NCBI GenBank assembly: GCA_947174885.1
Contig: CAMWKO010000006.1
Coordinates: 47,210-111,209, forward strand
Length of the DNA: 64,000 nucleotides
DNA from: an uncultured Clostridia bacterium
GTDB taxonomy: Bacteria; Bacillota; Clostridia; Lachnospirales; Lachnospiraceae
Direction of reading: 5' to 3'
The notes under the pieces are model-generated. The model was given only the letters and a program-made list of their open reading frames with translations, had not been told where the DNA came from and did not search any database. Every line of letters starts with the position of its first letter. Position 1 is the first letter of the stretch. Below are positions 30,360 through 40,612 of this stretch, in pieces. The translations under genes were made by a program, and so were the position numbers.

Positions 30360-31124
30360 TTATTCTCTCACAAACTCCACTGCGTGTTTTCTCATCCATA
30401 ACGGAAACATATTTCTCTGGCATTTATAATTTTCTCTTTGCTTTATTCCAATGGTATCGAAGAAAACCGTCCATAGCTTCCTATAGCTGTCCTCATATAT
30501 CTCCGTAGCTTTTAGTACATCCATTTCAGCATCGCTTAAATTACTAATATACATATCCTCATTCTTTGGATGAATAACCGCTAGCTTTCTCACATCATCT
30601 ACTATAATCCAATGCTCTGAAGGCATTCTGTCCGCAAAATGCTCGCCCACCATATAGGCTGTATTATTCTTCGGTTCAATATGACACACATATACCTTAC
30701 CATCTATTGAATTAAATCGGGCAAACTCCCTGAAGAAATGGATTTCATTGCCTACATTTCTTTTGCTTTCCATCATTTTTATAACTGAAGCCTCAGTAAG
30801 CATTGATGTAACTCTTCCTCCTACCCTAAACCCAAGCCTCAAAAATCTATATATATCATCTAATGTGTCATCACAGGAAAGTGTAGCATAGTAAACATAA
30901 ATATAAGCTCCCTTGGAAATCTTTTTTATAATGGAGTTTGTAACCTTTGATGCTTTTTCATTATCAGGTTCTACATGAATATATTCATCAAACAATGACT
31001 GCTGTAAAACAGGCTCTTTCATAAGTTTAACATTATCATGTCCGTTTTTTAACGCCCACTCCCATGCAACATAAATACAGGTCATCATATCTTCGTAATT
31101 ATCTTTACAGGTGTATATTCTCAT
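30360..31124 (-). CDS. TIGR03915-like putative DNA metabolism/repair protein
   Basis: Pattern 'GKVYVCHIEPKNNTAYMVGEHFADRMPSEHWIIVDDVRKLAVIHP'; next to the radical SAM partner. Confidence 0.82.
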   Translation of the reverse strand: MRIYTCKDNYEDMMTCIYVAWEWALKNGHDNVKLMKEPVLQQSLFDEYIHVEPDNEKASKVTNSIIKKISKGAYIYVYYATLSCDDTLDDIYRFLRLGFRVGGRVTSMLTEASVIKMMESKRNVGNEIHFFREFARFNSIDGKVYVCHIEPKNNTAYMVGEHFADRMPSEHWIIVDDVRKLAVIHPKNEDMYISNLSDAEMDVLKATEIYEDSYRKLWTVFFDTIGIKQRENYKCQRNMFPLWMRKHAVEFVRE

Positions 31125-31199
31125 AAGCTTCTCCTTTTAAGCTTTAACATCTATATTTTTATGTTTCATAAAATTTATAATAAAAAATTCAAACGTCCA

Positions 31200-32818
31200 T
31201 TAAGAAATTCCAAAATCATCAAATAATGACATTTGTCTGCTATCACTGTTCTGATGTTTTATCTGCCAGTTTTCTTTTTCATTTGTAGAGACTAACTGCC
31301 TTGTAATGTACTGTTCTTCTATAGGTATCCTGTACATCATCTTTCCGCCACAGGTAATAAAATAATGTGCCCGCTTTAATACAACACCCATTTTTTTAAG
31401 ATTATCAAAATCAATTCTTCCATATCTTCTCGCACTCATAATCCTTTTAGCAGACCTTGGTCCTATGCCCGGAACCCTAAGTATCATATCATAGGAAGCA
31501 GTTTGTACTTCAATAGGAAATAATCCTAAATGTCTTAATGCCCAATCACACTTAGGGTCTATCTGTTCGTTGAAATTTGGTCTGTCGTCCGACAGTAATT
31601 CATCTGCACTAAAGCCATAAAATCTCAACAGCCAGTCTGCCTGATACAGTCTGTGTTCTCTTAAAAGAGGTACGGCAGTATCCAATGATGGCAAGGCACT
31701 GTCTTCATTTATAGGTATATATGCAGAATAAAATACTCTTTTTAAATCATACGTCTGATAAAGCCTTTGAGTAGTTTTAATAAGGTTGAAATCAGTTTCA
31801 TCCGTAGCACCTATAATCATCTGAGTACTCTGTCCTGCAGGTGCAAATGGTCTTGTAAGATTTTTTATATCTGACGTATTTAATATACCGGGTATATTAC
31901 CTCTATCTGATACATTCACTGCACCTGATATGTTTCCTGTATTTGACATATTCAATTTACCTGATATATTATCTGTGTTTGACGCATTTGACATATTGTT
32001 TGTATCTGGTATATTTAATGTACCCTTTAAATTACTATTGGATATACCTGCCATATCTGATGAAATATTCACATCTGTTTCAAAGGAATTATTTTTATTA
32101 GCTTCAATAAGATTTTTCTTTGAAAATATACTGCCCGATAAGTACCGATTCACTTCACTTCTCTCCATACGGGCATCTTTTCCTATAGCAAGTCTGTGCT
32201 CTGCTATAGTGTCGCTAATCTTTTTCATCGGCTTAAGAATAGTATTGAAATTTTTATTTGGTGCTAATTTTTTCAGACTTTCTGCTGTAGGCAGTTCAAG
32301 ATTTACACTCATACGGTCAGCTAAATATCCGGCCGTAGCCAAAAGCTCATCAGGTGCGCCGGGAATAGTCTTTACATGAATATATCCGTTAAATTTATAT
32401 TTATTCCTCAGTAAAAAAAGTGTCTGGCACATTTTTTCCATTGTATAGGTCGGATTTTTAAGAACTCCTGAGCTTAAGAACAACCCTTCAATATAATTCC
32501 TTTTGTAAAATTCTATTGTAAGCTCACATATCTCCTCCGGTGAAAACTCGGCACGTGGTACATCATTTGATACACGATTAACACAATACTTACAATCAAA
32601 AACACAATAGTTTGTCATAAGTATCTTTAAAAGTGAAATACATCTCCCATCTGCTGCAAAGCTATGGCAGATACCGCATGCCCTGGCATTTCCAAGAGCT
32701 CCTTCCTTTCCCTTTCTGTCAACGCCACTTGATGTACATGCAACATCATACTTAGCTGCATCAGCTAATATATGCAATTTTTCCTGAATTGAAAGCTGTG
32801 TTTTTATATCGAACATAT
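31200..32818 (-). CDS. TIGR03916-like putative DNA repair radical SAM protein
   Basis: 'LMTNYCVFDCKYCVNRVSND', 'VPGIGPRSAKRIMSARR'; start chosen at MFDIKTQLS; contains a 36-bp-period repeat insertion. Confidence 0.88.
31866..32050 (-). repeat. Degenerate 36-bp tandem repeat inside the radical SAM gene
   Basis: Protein: SNTDNISGKLNM / SNTGNISGAVNV / SDRGNIPGILNT / SDIKNL. Confidence 0.8.
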
Positions 32819-32868
32819 GTTCATTATACTGCGATACATAGAATATTTCAATAGAAAAATTTAGAAAT

Positions 32869-33270
32869 TTGAGGTCATCCTGTGGAAATAAAGCAGTCAG
32901 TATTAAAAATCCTTCTATATTCGAGGGTGCATTAATTAAAGAGAGCATAGACGATGAAAACATATTAGATTATATTTCAGTACACAAAGTTGAACTATGG
33001 AATACCGGTGGGAAGCCTAAATACTGGACTGTTATATTTTTCACTTCTGCATTTCCTGATTTTCCGAAATTAGTTTCAAAAGTAATTATTTCAGATAAAA
33101 ATCGTGGCGGGAACTGGTTTGTCGATTTCAAACAGGAAAATACCAAATTTGTTGTATTTAGAAACAAAATACTCAAATATGAAATCGGAAATTCCCAAGA
33201 AAAATCCCTTGTTTTAGATGAATGTCGCAAATTAGGAATCACGGATAAAGAAATGAACTGGCAGGAATAA
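32869..33270 (+). CDS. Hypothetical protein (paralogue of next ORF)
   Basis: C-terminus 'FVVFRNKILKYEIGNSQEKSLVLDECRKLGITDKEMNW'; start uncertain. Confidence 0.5.
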   Translation: MRSSCGNKAVSIKNPSIFEGALIKESIDDENILDYISVHKVELWNTGGKPKYWTVIFFTSAFPDFPKLVSKVIISDKNRGGNWFVDFKQENTKFVVFRNKILKYEIGNSQEKSLVLDECRKLGITDKEMNWQE

Positions 33271-33297
33271 TATATAAATTAAAAAAGGAGATTTCTA

Positions 33298-33690
33298 ATG
33301 GAAAACAAGGTGTATTTAGGCTATATAATAGATAAAAGCCAAAAAGATAAATCTGTATTTAATACTTTAACAATAACAAATAAAAAAAGCATATGGTTTG
33401 GACTGATTACAATTTATGAAATTCAGGTAAATGAAGAAAATATAACTACTGTAATTGATCGTTTGCAAAAAAATATGGCAGACCATATTGGATTTATAAG
33501 GCAGGAGTTTTATTTTCATTTTTATTGTGGAAATGAACTGATTATAGTTTATAAAAATAGAATATTTCATGCAACTGCTAACAAATCAACCTGGAAATCT
33601 GCCTATGCTTACGGAAAAAGTCTGGGAATTAAAGAAAAACAACTGGATTTTTTAACTCCCGTTGAAAATCATAAACGCTATTTTAAGTGA
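33298..33690 (+). CDS. Hypothetical protein
   Basis: SD AAAGGAG; C-terminus 'IIVYKNRIFHATANKSTWKSAYAYGKSLGIKEKQLDFL'. Confidence 0.6.
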   Translation: MENKVYLGYIIDKSQKDKSVFNTLTITNKKSIWFGLITIYEIQVNEENITTVIDRLQKNMADHIGFIRQEFYFHFYCGNELIIVYKNRIFHATANKSTWKSAYAYGKSLGIKEKQLDFLTPVENHKRYFK

Positions 33691-33795
33691 CTACTCCAAT
33701 ACTCATTATAGCAATATTTAATTAGAACAAATACCATAAACAGCACACAAAAACTTGTGTATACATTATTCAGACTTATTTAAAGCTTTCTAATA

Positions 33796-35046
33796 CTACA
33801 GCCAGTTCAACTTATTTTCAAATACTATCTTTCTGTCTCCTTTTTTAATTGTTCCAATTTCATAACAGTCATAGTATTTGCCAATATGTTTCATAACCAT
33901 ATCCTTATCCTTGTAAGATACAACAATATTAAATCCCACACCGCAATTAAATGTACGCAGCATCTCATCATCGCTGATATTACCACTATTCCTAATGTAC
34001 TTAAATATAGGTAACACCCGTAATTTGGATAAATCAATTCCTGCACATAATCCATCAGGAATCACTCTGCATAAATTACCCTCAATTCCTCCACCGGTAA
34101 TATGGGCCATTCCATGTATAATATCTTTTTCAAACAATCCCTTTAATGCTTTATAGTATGGTGTATGCGGCTTCATTATCTGCTCTATAAATGTTAATCC
34201 GTCTATTTTATCCAGCTTTATTTGTGGCATTTTATCCATAAGCAGACGAACTAACGAGTATCCGTTTGTATGCAGACCATTTGAAGCAATTGCCAAAACA
34301 ACATCACCCTCTTTGATTGCTTGTCCATCAATTACTTTTGATTTTTCTACAATACCGGCAATGCTTGATGTCAAAACATATACTCCGTAATCTACCACCA
34401 ACGGTTGTATAGATGTTTCTCCACCTACCAGTGAACATTCATTTTCTTTGCAGGCATCAGATACTCCCTTAACAAGACTTTTAATAGTATCCTTTTCGGC
34501 GTTCCCGCAAACAATAGTATCTAATACTGCCAATGGCTTTGCTCCCATTACTGCTATATCATTTACGAGGTGATTAATCATATCATGGCAAATTGATTCT
34601 GTATAACCATACTCCATTGCAAGCTTTTGTTTAGAGCCGGGCTCTTCCGATTTTAATACCAAAACGGGATTTTTAATATTGGGGAAATTAATATCATACA
34701 AAGAAGCAAATGCACCCAATCTGTTTAAAACTCGCTTGTCGTCTGTTTCCAAATGTTTAGACATTTCCTTCTTAATTGTATCCGTATATGTAATATCGAT
34801 ACCTGCTTTACTATATGATAACCCTTCAACATCCCTTTCACTACCGGATAAAATTTCATCTGCCGATACCTCTAATACTGTCGCCAAATCTTTTAGTATC
34901 TCAATACTTGGATATGTACTTCCGTTCTCCCACTTAGATATTGCCTGAAACGAAACATTTAACTTATCTGCGAGCTGTTGTTGAGTTAATCCAAGTCCTT
35001 TACGTCTGTTCATTATAAAATTACCTATTTTAATACTGTTAAGCAT
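33796..35046 (-). CDS. XRE/HTH_3 domain fused to AIR synthase (PurM-like) domain
   Basis: HTH 'NRRKGLGLTQQQLADKLNVSFQAISKWENGSTYPSIEIL'; PurM 'YSKAGIDI', 'HDMINHLVNDIAVMGAKPL', 'LVGGETS', 'IASNGLHTNGYSLVR', 'HITGGGIEGNL'; start at ATG 35046 with SD CGGAGG. Confidence 0.9.
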   Translation of the reverse strand: MLNSIKIGNFIMNRRKGLGLTQQQLADKLNVSFQAISKWENGSTYPSIEILKDLATVLEVSADEILSGSERDVEGLSYSKAGIDITYTDTIKKEMSKHLETDDKRVLNRLGAFASLYDINFPNIKNPVLVLKSEEPGSKQKLAMEYGYTESICHDMINHLVNDIAVMGAKPLAVLDTIVCGNAEKDTIKSLVKGVSDACKENECSLVGGETSIQPLVVDYGVYVLTSSIAGIVEKSKVIDGQAIKEGDVVLAIASNGLHTNGYSLVRLLMDKMPQIKLDKIDGLTFIEQIMKPHTPYYKALKGLFEKDIIHGMAHITGGGIEGNLCRVIPDGLCAGIDLSKLRVLPIFKYIRNSGNISDDEMLRTFNCGVGFNIVVSYKDKDMVMKHIGKYYDCYEIGTIKKGDRKIVFENKLNWL

Positions 35047-35077
35047 ATGAAATACCTCCGTTTTTATTTTATAATAC

Positions 35078-35100
35078 CATAAATCACAAAGTGATTTATG
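35078..35100. promoter_or_regulatory. Perfect dyad, candidate operator
   Basis: CATAAATCAC-AAA-GTGATTTATG, 32-54 nt upstream of the HTH-PurM start. Confidence 0.65.
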
Positions 35101-35155
35101 TATAAAAACATAATACCTTGTACTTAAGATCTTAAGCAATAACCGTACAATAGAA

Positions 35156-35470
35156 TTTGCCGGTCTGATTCAACCTTTGGTTTAATCAGACCGGCAAACC
35201 ATACCAATGCCCCAACATCGGAAAACGGTGTATCGGAATAATCTGTAACCTCACAAACCCTTATTTCATCTGCACCAAAGGTTTACACACAAACCTTTAC
35301 ATTTGATGCATACCATTCCGTAACTGTAGTCAGATTATATGGGTGATTGAAGGACAAAAGAACCTCTCCGCCTCCGGTATCAATATCAAGTATCTTCACT
35401 TCAGGCTTTAAGAAGTTTCTTACAATTTTATTGTAATCCCAAGACAATTTATCCATATATTTTGTATCAA
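35156..35470 (-). pseudogene. Remnant of a class I SAM methyltransferase
   Basis: Minus strand: MDKLSWDYNKIVRNFLKPEVKILDIDTGGGEVLLSFNHPYNLTTVTEWYASNVKVCV*TFGADEIRVCEVTDYSDTPFSDV...; in-frame stop and lost C-terminus. Confidence 0.75.
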
Positions 35471-35591
35471 ATCACTACCAAATAATGCATTGCCATCATT
35501 CATAAGTTTTTCTTATTGCAATTCTAACTGATTTAAAACATTTTTTACGGTAATATAAGTAATAGTATTTCTTGGTAATATTTATTTAGTA

Positions 35592-36530
35592 TTACAAAAA
35601 TATACTTGTTTGCTCATTTTTCAAAGATTTTACTTTTCGCTCACTTACCTTATCTTCTTTTGATATTGTTCCACACAATATCGGGGATGCCGGGTCGTAT
35701 TTATTACAATTCTTTGCAACACTTTCTGCGCTGTAATTAGCATAACAGTACCTGCAACCGTTTTTACAGGTATTATACGCTCCTATATCAATACTTTCCA
35801 TACATCCGCACTCACTCCTCTGATTTTTATCCTTATGAGCATTTATTTCATAACCGATAATATTTTCTATTAGCATTTTATCAATACAGCAATTATGCTT
35901 TATACCATATTGTTCTAAATCTGCATTTTCTGCACAGCTAAAAACAGACATTCCATTATCCCCTGCTATCTCACTGATTTTTCCTGCAAATTCCCTCAAT
36001 TCAATTCTATCAATATCATAAGCTCCAATTATTTTCATATTGTTCTTATTCTTTGCATATATGTCAACAAAGCTGATTACACATTGATTGGTATATCCTT
36101 TCAAAGCTGCTGATATCTGCTCAAATGCCTTTAAATGGTATTCTAAGTTATATGTCTTAGAAAAGATAACCGGGTCATATCTCCATATGATTTTCCTGCT
36201 GCCTATTTTGTCAGAAAGTCTTTTAAATATCGGTATCATTCTGTCTTTTTTATGTGGAATATTACACTCTATATCCTTTCCGTATCCTGTTAGTGTAAAT
36301 TGAAAATAGTATTTATAAGCTGATAACTCCTCCAGCCTGTCCATCATCGGCTCAGGATTCTTTGTCCAAAAGACAATGCAGTCAATAGCTTTTGGAGACA
36401 AATCTATTCTGCTAATCTGATGGATATTCATAGGATTTCTGACATATAAAAAGCCTTCTTTTATTCGATTATAAAACCAGTCTGAATAATAATTGGGGAT
36501 ATCTGTTCTTCGGCTTGCACTTAAAATCAT
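35592..36530 (-). CDS. DUF1848 family protein
   Basis: 'MILSASRRTDIPNYYSDWFYNRIKEGFLYVRNPMN', 'NTCKNGCRYCYANYS'. Confidence 0.9.
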   Translation of the reverse strand: MILSASRRTDIPNYYSDWFYNRIKEGFLYVRNPMNIHQISRIDLSPKAIDCIVFWTKNPEPMMDRLEELSAYKYYFQFTLTGYGKDIECNIPHKKDRMIPIFKRLSDKIGSRKIIWRYDPVIFSKTYNLEYHLKAFEQISAALKGYTNQCVISFVDIYAKNKNNMKIIGAYDIDRIELREFAGKISEIAGDNGMSVFSCAENADLEQYGIKHNCCIDKMLIENIIGYEINAHKDKNQRSECGCMESIDIGAYNTCKNGCRYCYANYSAESVAKNCNKYDPASPILCGTISKEDKVSERKVKSLKNEQTSIFL

Positions 36531-36795
36531 TAATGTTTAACCTCGGTAATTTTTTGTTGGTATGGCTACAGTTTAGTTGCACATATATAGTTAATAGTTT
36601 AGTTTGATATTTACTTTCTATATATTTTTCATAATTCACTTTATCTTCCTATATTGACCTATGCCAAGAAATTCAATAAAACCTATATCCCGAAGAAACT
36701 GAAGCTGCTGCCTGATTTTTGCTTCAATGCTATGCTTCTTCCCAATATATGTATTTTTGATTATTCTCAGAAACTTATATCTGCTTAAAATAGGA

Positions 36796-37683
36796 TTAGC
36801 TGTGGGTTTTGACTATTTCTTTGGCATCCTTAGGCAAATCACGAACAATATTCAAAAAATCCATACAGGCATTTTCTTCTTTAGAATCATATTCATAACC
36901 TAATTGTTCTGCCACATACCTTGCTTCGGTTTCAAATAAATTTGTCATTTTAAATACTGACTGCCAGCAATCACTTGTATTTCCTTTTGCATATGTGGAC
37001 AAATACGCATTGTACTCTTCTTTTTCCAACCATTTATACATATATTTTGAAGATTTTCCTACACTGACAGAAAAATCTGTTTTTATGCCTATCTTCCATG
37101 ATAAAATCTTTTCTAATTGTTTACGCACACAAAAATTCATCATATCCTGCACATACAGGATTTCTTCTCTCCAAAGCCCCTTTGCCACATTATTAAGACA
37201 CCACCAAAACTCCGTGCATGTACATAAAAATTGCTTTTTAGTCGGTTTCTTTACATAATAATCTTCATCTGTAGAATTCGGTATATTTGGCAAAATATTA
37301 TCTTTATCTAATAATATTTTACATAATTTGTCATCAAGTATATGTTCCCTTGCGTGTTTAATAGATTCCACATGCAAATCTATTCTATTTCCATCTTCAA
37401 ATTGCATCAGCCATCCATAGAAATTTGCCTTGTCACTTGGGTAATCCGGATGTTCATCTGGATATTGCATGAACCAGATCTTACCAAATTTATTTATCCA
37501 TTCTTTCTCATCTATAAAAGGTTTTGTATCAGTTACAACATATACTACATCATAATCTTGAAAAATATCTTTTTCTACATTTTTATTAGTTCTTGAACCA
37601 TTCATATATACAGCCTTAATACGTTCATCCTCCCGGGCAATTTGCAAGAGCATACTGTACATTTCCTTCTCTGTTCTCAACAC
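36796..37683 (-). CDS. ANT(6)-like aminoglycoside 6-adenylyltransferase family protein
   Basis: 'VYMNGSRTNKNVEKDIFQDYDVVYVVTDTKPF', 'IDLHVES', 'DEDYYVKKPTKKQFLCTCTEFWWCLNNVAKGLWREEI'. Confidence 0.88.
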   Translation of the reverse strand: MLRTEKEMYSMLLQIAREDERIKAVYMNGSRTNKNVEKDIFQDYDVVYVVTDTKPFIDEKEWINKFGKIWFMQYPDEHPDYPSDKANFYGWLMQFEDGNRIDLHVESIKHAREHILDDKLCKILLDKDNILPNIPNSTDEDYYVKKPTKKQFLCTCTEFWWCLNNVAKGLWREEILYVQDMMNFCVRKQLEKILSWKIGIKTDFSVSVGKSSKYMYKWLEKEEYNAYLSTYAKGNTSDCWQSVFKMTNLFETEARYVAEQLGYEYDSKEENACMDFLNIVRDLPKDAKEIVKTHS

Positions 37684-38448
37684 TGCACCTCCATAACTGC
37701 ATCAAATGCTAATTTCATAGCATATCCGAAATGTTCATTTCCCCAATTTCTTTCATTATGTTCTTCGATATTAGCCAACGAATCTGCAGTAAACAATAGT
37801 TGACCAAATATAACACCTCGCATCTTAGCACATGCTGCCATCGACGCACACTCCATCTCCACCACAGAATACCCCTCTTCTTTTCGATATAAAACCATCT
37901 CTTTCGTCTCCCGATAGAAACCATCTGTAGTCCATGTTTTGCACTTTCTATAAGACTTATTATTTTTTATCAATGCTTTCTCTATAGCTTTAACTGCCCT
38001 TTCATCAACCTCTACTTCTCTTGCAGGTGGCAAATAATGATATGAAGTACCTTCCTGCCTAAGTGCTTTTGTCGGCACAAAAAAATCTCTTTCTACATCC
38101 TCTACCAATGCTCCACAACATCCTGCTGCAATAATCTCATTTACTCCACCTGCAATTAACTGTTCCATTATCTGAACAGCTCCCGCTCCCCCTAAAGGTG
38201 CCTGACAAAATGTAATTTCAACACCGTTATGTAATGTCTTATATACAAAGAACGTTTTTGTCACACTCTCAAACTTACCAATTATCTCGCATCTATTATT
38301 TGACACATACTCTTCAATTTCAGGTTCCATAAAAAGCATTACTGCCTTTTTTGTAAACCTGTAATCCAATCCGCATCTTGGCATTAATACTGCCTGTGCT
38401 TCTGAATCAAATTCTAATATCGGTATTTCGTTTTTTATCAGTGCCATA
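37677..38448 (-). CDS. Nucleoside phosphorylase
   Basis: 'GGAGAVQIMEQLIAGGVNEIIAAGCCGAL', 'VVEMECASMAACAKMRG'; start chosen at MALIKNEI. Confidence 0.88.
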
Positions 38449-38581
38449 AAACCTCCTCTATAGTTTATGAATTTTTCTAACACCATTTCTCGAAATAGTA
38501 TAATCAACCTAATTTATTCATGGTAGTATAACTTTACATCATAGCACATATTGAAATCAACTGTTCTCACATATTTTTTGA

Positions 38582-38791
38582 TTAAAATTCCTCCCAATCT
38601 ATGTAATTCTGATTATTATCAGAGACTTGTATTTGCTTAAAAATCATATTTGCATCTGATAATACAAATTCACCGTTTTTATATTTCTCAACAGCAATTT
38701 TATATGCTTCATCTGCATTTTCTGCAACAACCTTAAAGGTTTGGCTTATTGTTTCTTCAATAGTAACTTTATATTCTGTATTTTCCTGCAT
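38582..38791 (-). CDS. DpnD/PcfM family protein
   Basis: 'YKVTIEETISQTFKVVAENADEAYKIAVEKYKNGEFVLSDAN'. Confidence 0.75.
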   Translation of the reverse strand: MQENTEYKVTIEETISQTFKVVAENADEAYKIAVEKYKNGEFVLSDANMIFKQIQVSDNNQNYIDWEEF

Positions 38792-39125
38792 AAATAGCTC
38801 CTCAATTTAGATAACTGTCTGTATTTTGCTATAATAAAACTCCTTTTTAGTTTTTCATAATGCTACTTGTCATAAGCTTTCCGTTTTTGTATTTCCATAT
38901 ACCATTTCTTTCGTTAATTCCATATTGATTTGACAATACAAAATTATCACACAAAACTAAGTATGTTACTTCTTTTTTGGATGATGTCCAAATTAGCTGT
39001 ATAATACCTGTTTTATCTTTTATGATAGATCAAATACAAACTTTAATGAAAATACTTGTGGATTTTAAAATGCTTTATTATAAAAAATTAGTTACATTAG
39101 TTTTTGTATAAATGGATTTACACAT

Positions 39126-39478
39126 TTATCTATGCTTAACAATAGAACTGATTTTTTCTATTATAAATTTGTATAGGTAAAGATGTAATGTAGAGTAACC
39201 AAATCCTCCAATTAAACCTGTTACAAATCGGCGTTTGTTTGTAGATTCTTTAATATTTATATATTGTATAAACCAATCAAAAAACATAATTCCAAACATA
39301 AATATACATAATTTCTTTGATGGCTTCTTTTTAATAAAAATAAAAAAGCTAAAAAAGATGATACTATAACATCGGTGCATCTCGCGCAAACCGGAAACTT
39401 ATACCCTTTGTAAAAAAACTTCTCTGAGGCATCTAAAGGCATCCAAGATGCTCTCCTGCCTGAATTAACTTTAACCAT
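39126..39478 (-). pseudogene. Frameshifted DUF2085-like membrane protein
   Basis: 'SEKFFYKGYKFPVCARCTDV' in one frame, continued by 'FFSFFIFIKKKPSKKLCIFMFGIMFFDWFIQYINIKESTNKRRFVTGLIGGFGY' in another; T6/A-rich switch region. Confidence 0.75.
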
Positions 39479-39488
39479 AAATTATCAG

Positions 39489-39692
39489 TCATTTGTCATA
39501 CCTTGAATTTATTTCCGCAATAAGAACAAACCCCATAAGCAGTATTGTTGATTTTTTTCCTTTGCCACATGCACCACATAAAATACCTATTGGTCCAAAT
39601 AAAATAGCACCACAACATCCTTTGCTTGCTGAAAAAGCTTTTCCTGAACTATCTGTTTCTGTAATAATCTGACAGTTCTCATTGCCACACAT
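39489..39692 (-). CDS. Small Cys-rich protein, C-terminal frame altered
   Basis: Annotated frame ends GKKSTILLMGFV...; alternative frame after an A7 run gives KKINNTAYGVCSYCGNKFKV*, a zinc-ribbon-like tail. Confidence 0.55.
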   Translation of the reverse strand: MCGNENCQIITETDSSGKAFSASKGCCGAILFGPIGILCGACGKGKKSTILLMGFVLIAEINSRYDK

Positions 39693-39757
39693 ACTATATA
39701 TTTATAATATGTAGTGATCGTATTCTGAGAATATCCCTGCCTTGAAAGAACTATCTA

Positions 39758-40273
39758 TTACCAACTTTCCAACACTTCATTACCACATTCTTTTCCATTT
39801 ACATCATTCCATTTAATAATAACTTTATATTTTTTTGAACTCTGCATATGTATTACAACATGTTCCTCAAAATTACATCCTGGATTTAATATTTCAAATG
39901 GTGTGACTTCTTTCATATAAACAATTTGATATTCATCTGGAATTTCATAATCAACATTATATGCAACACCTTGTCCACAATTATACACTTTAATTTTATA
40001 TTTTCCATCAGAGATCTTATATATTCTTGCTCTCACATCTGCCTTATTTTTTAGTTCGATTTCTTTCTGTTTTTCTTGTCTTTCACTTTCAATTTTCTCA
40101 ATTTCATATTCTTTTAGGCGCAAATCATATTCTTTAAGCTTATTTTCAAGTTTAGTAACTCTACGCGATTTGTGTAAAGATATAATTGATATTCCAAGTG
40201 CAGCAATTGGAACAAAGTAAAGAGCTACATCTTTAATTATATCTTTTGTCACAATTAATATTTCTTCATGCAT
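39758..40273 (-). CDS. Hypothetical membrane protein with coiled coil
   Basis: N-terminal TM then charged coiled coil. Confidence 0.5.
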   Translation of the reverse strand: MHEEILIVTKDIIKDVALYFVPIAALGISIISLHKSRRVTKLENKLKEYDLRLKEYEIEKIESERQEKQKEIELKNKADVRARIYKISDGKYKIKVYNCGQGVAYNVDYEIPDEYQIVYMKEVTPFEILNPGCNFEEHVVIHMQSSKKYKVIIKWNDVNGKECGNEVLESW

Positions 40274-40278
40274 AATTG

Positions 40279-40545
40279 TTACCTCAATTTTCTAAACATT
40301 TTTTTGAGTTCTTTTTTAATCTCATTCACCACTTCTTTTTTTACATCTTCTATATTGGCATTAATTCTCTCTTGATTTTCTTCTATCAATACAGCTTTTG
40401 TTACAATTCTTCCACAATCTGAGCATTTGATCCGAGTTTCGTCCGAAGTTTCACTAAGATTATCTAAATCACAATCAATGGCTGAAAATTGGTAATTTCC
40501 ACATAAAGGACATATCATTGATACATTTCTATTAATATTTCTCAT
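40279..40545 (-). CDS. Zinc-ribbon hypothetical protein
   Basis: CPLCG...CSDCG. Confidence 0.55.
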   Translation of the reverse strand: MRNINRNVSMICPLCGNYQFSAIDCDLDNLSETSDETRIKCSDCGRIVTKAVLIEENQERINANIEDVKKEVVNEIKKELKKMFRKLR

Positions 40546-40612
40546 TCCATACCTCGCTTTCTATATTGTTCCATAGACCTATCATCATTGAGTTACCCTA
40601 AACATCTCTACA

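Noticed and set aside
32819-32963. N-terminal extension of the radical SAM ORF (MFSSSMLSLINAPSN...)
   Set aside because: Hydrophobic unrelated sequence; internal start MFDIKTQLS fits the family, and the extension is antisense to another ORF
38850-39030. Possible coding remnant (IIKDKTGIIQLIWTSSKKEVTYLVLCDN...)
   Set aside because: No start codon or recognised family; too short to support a pseudogene call
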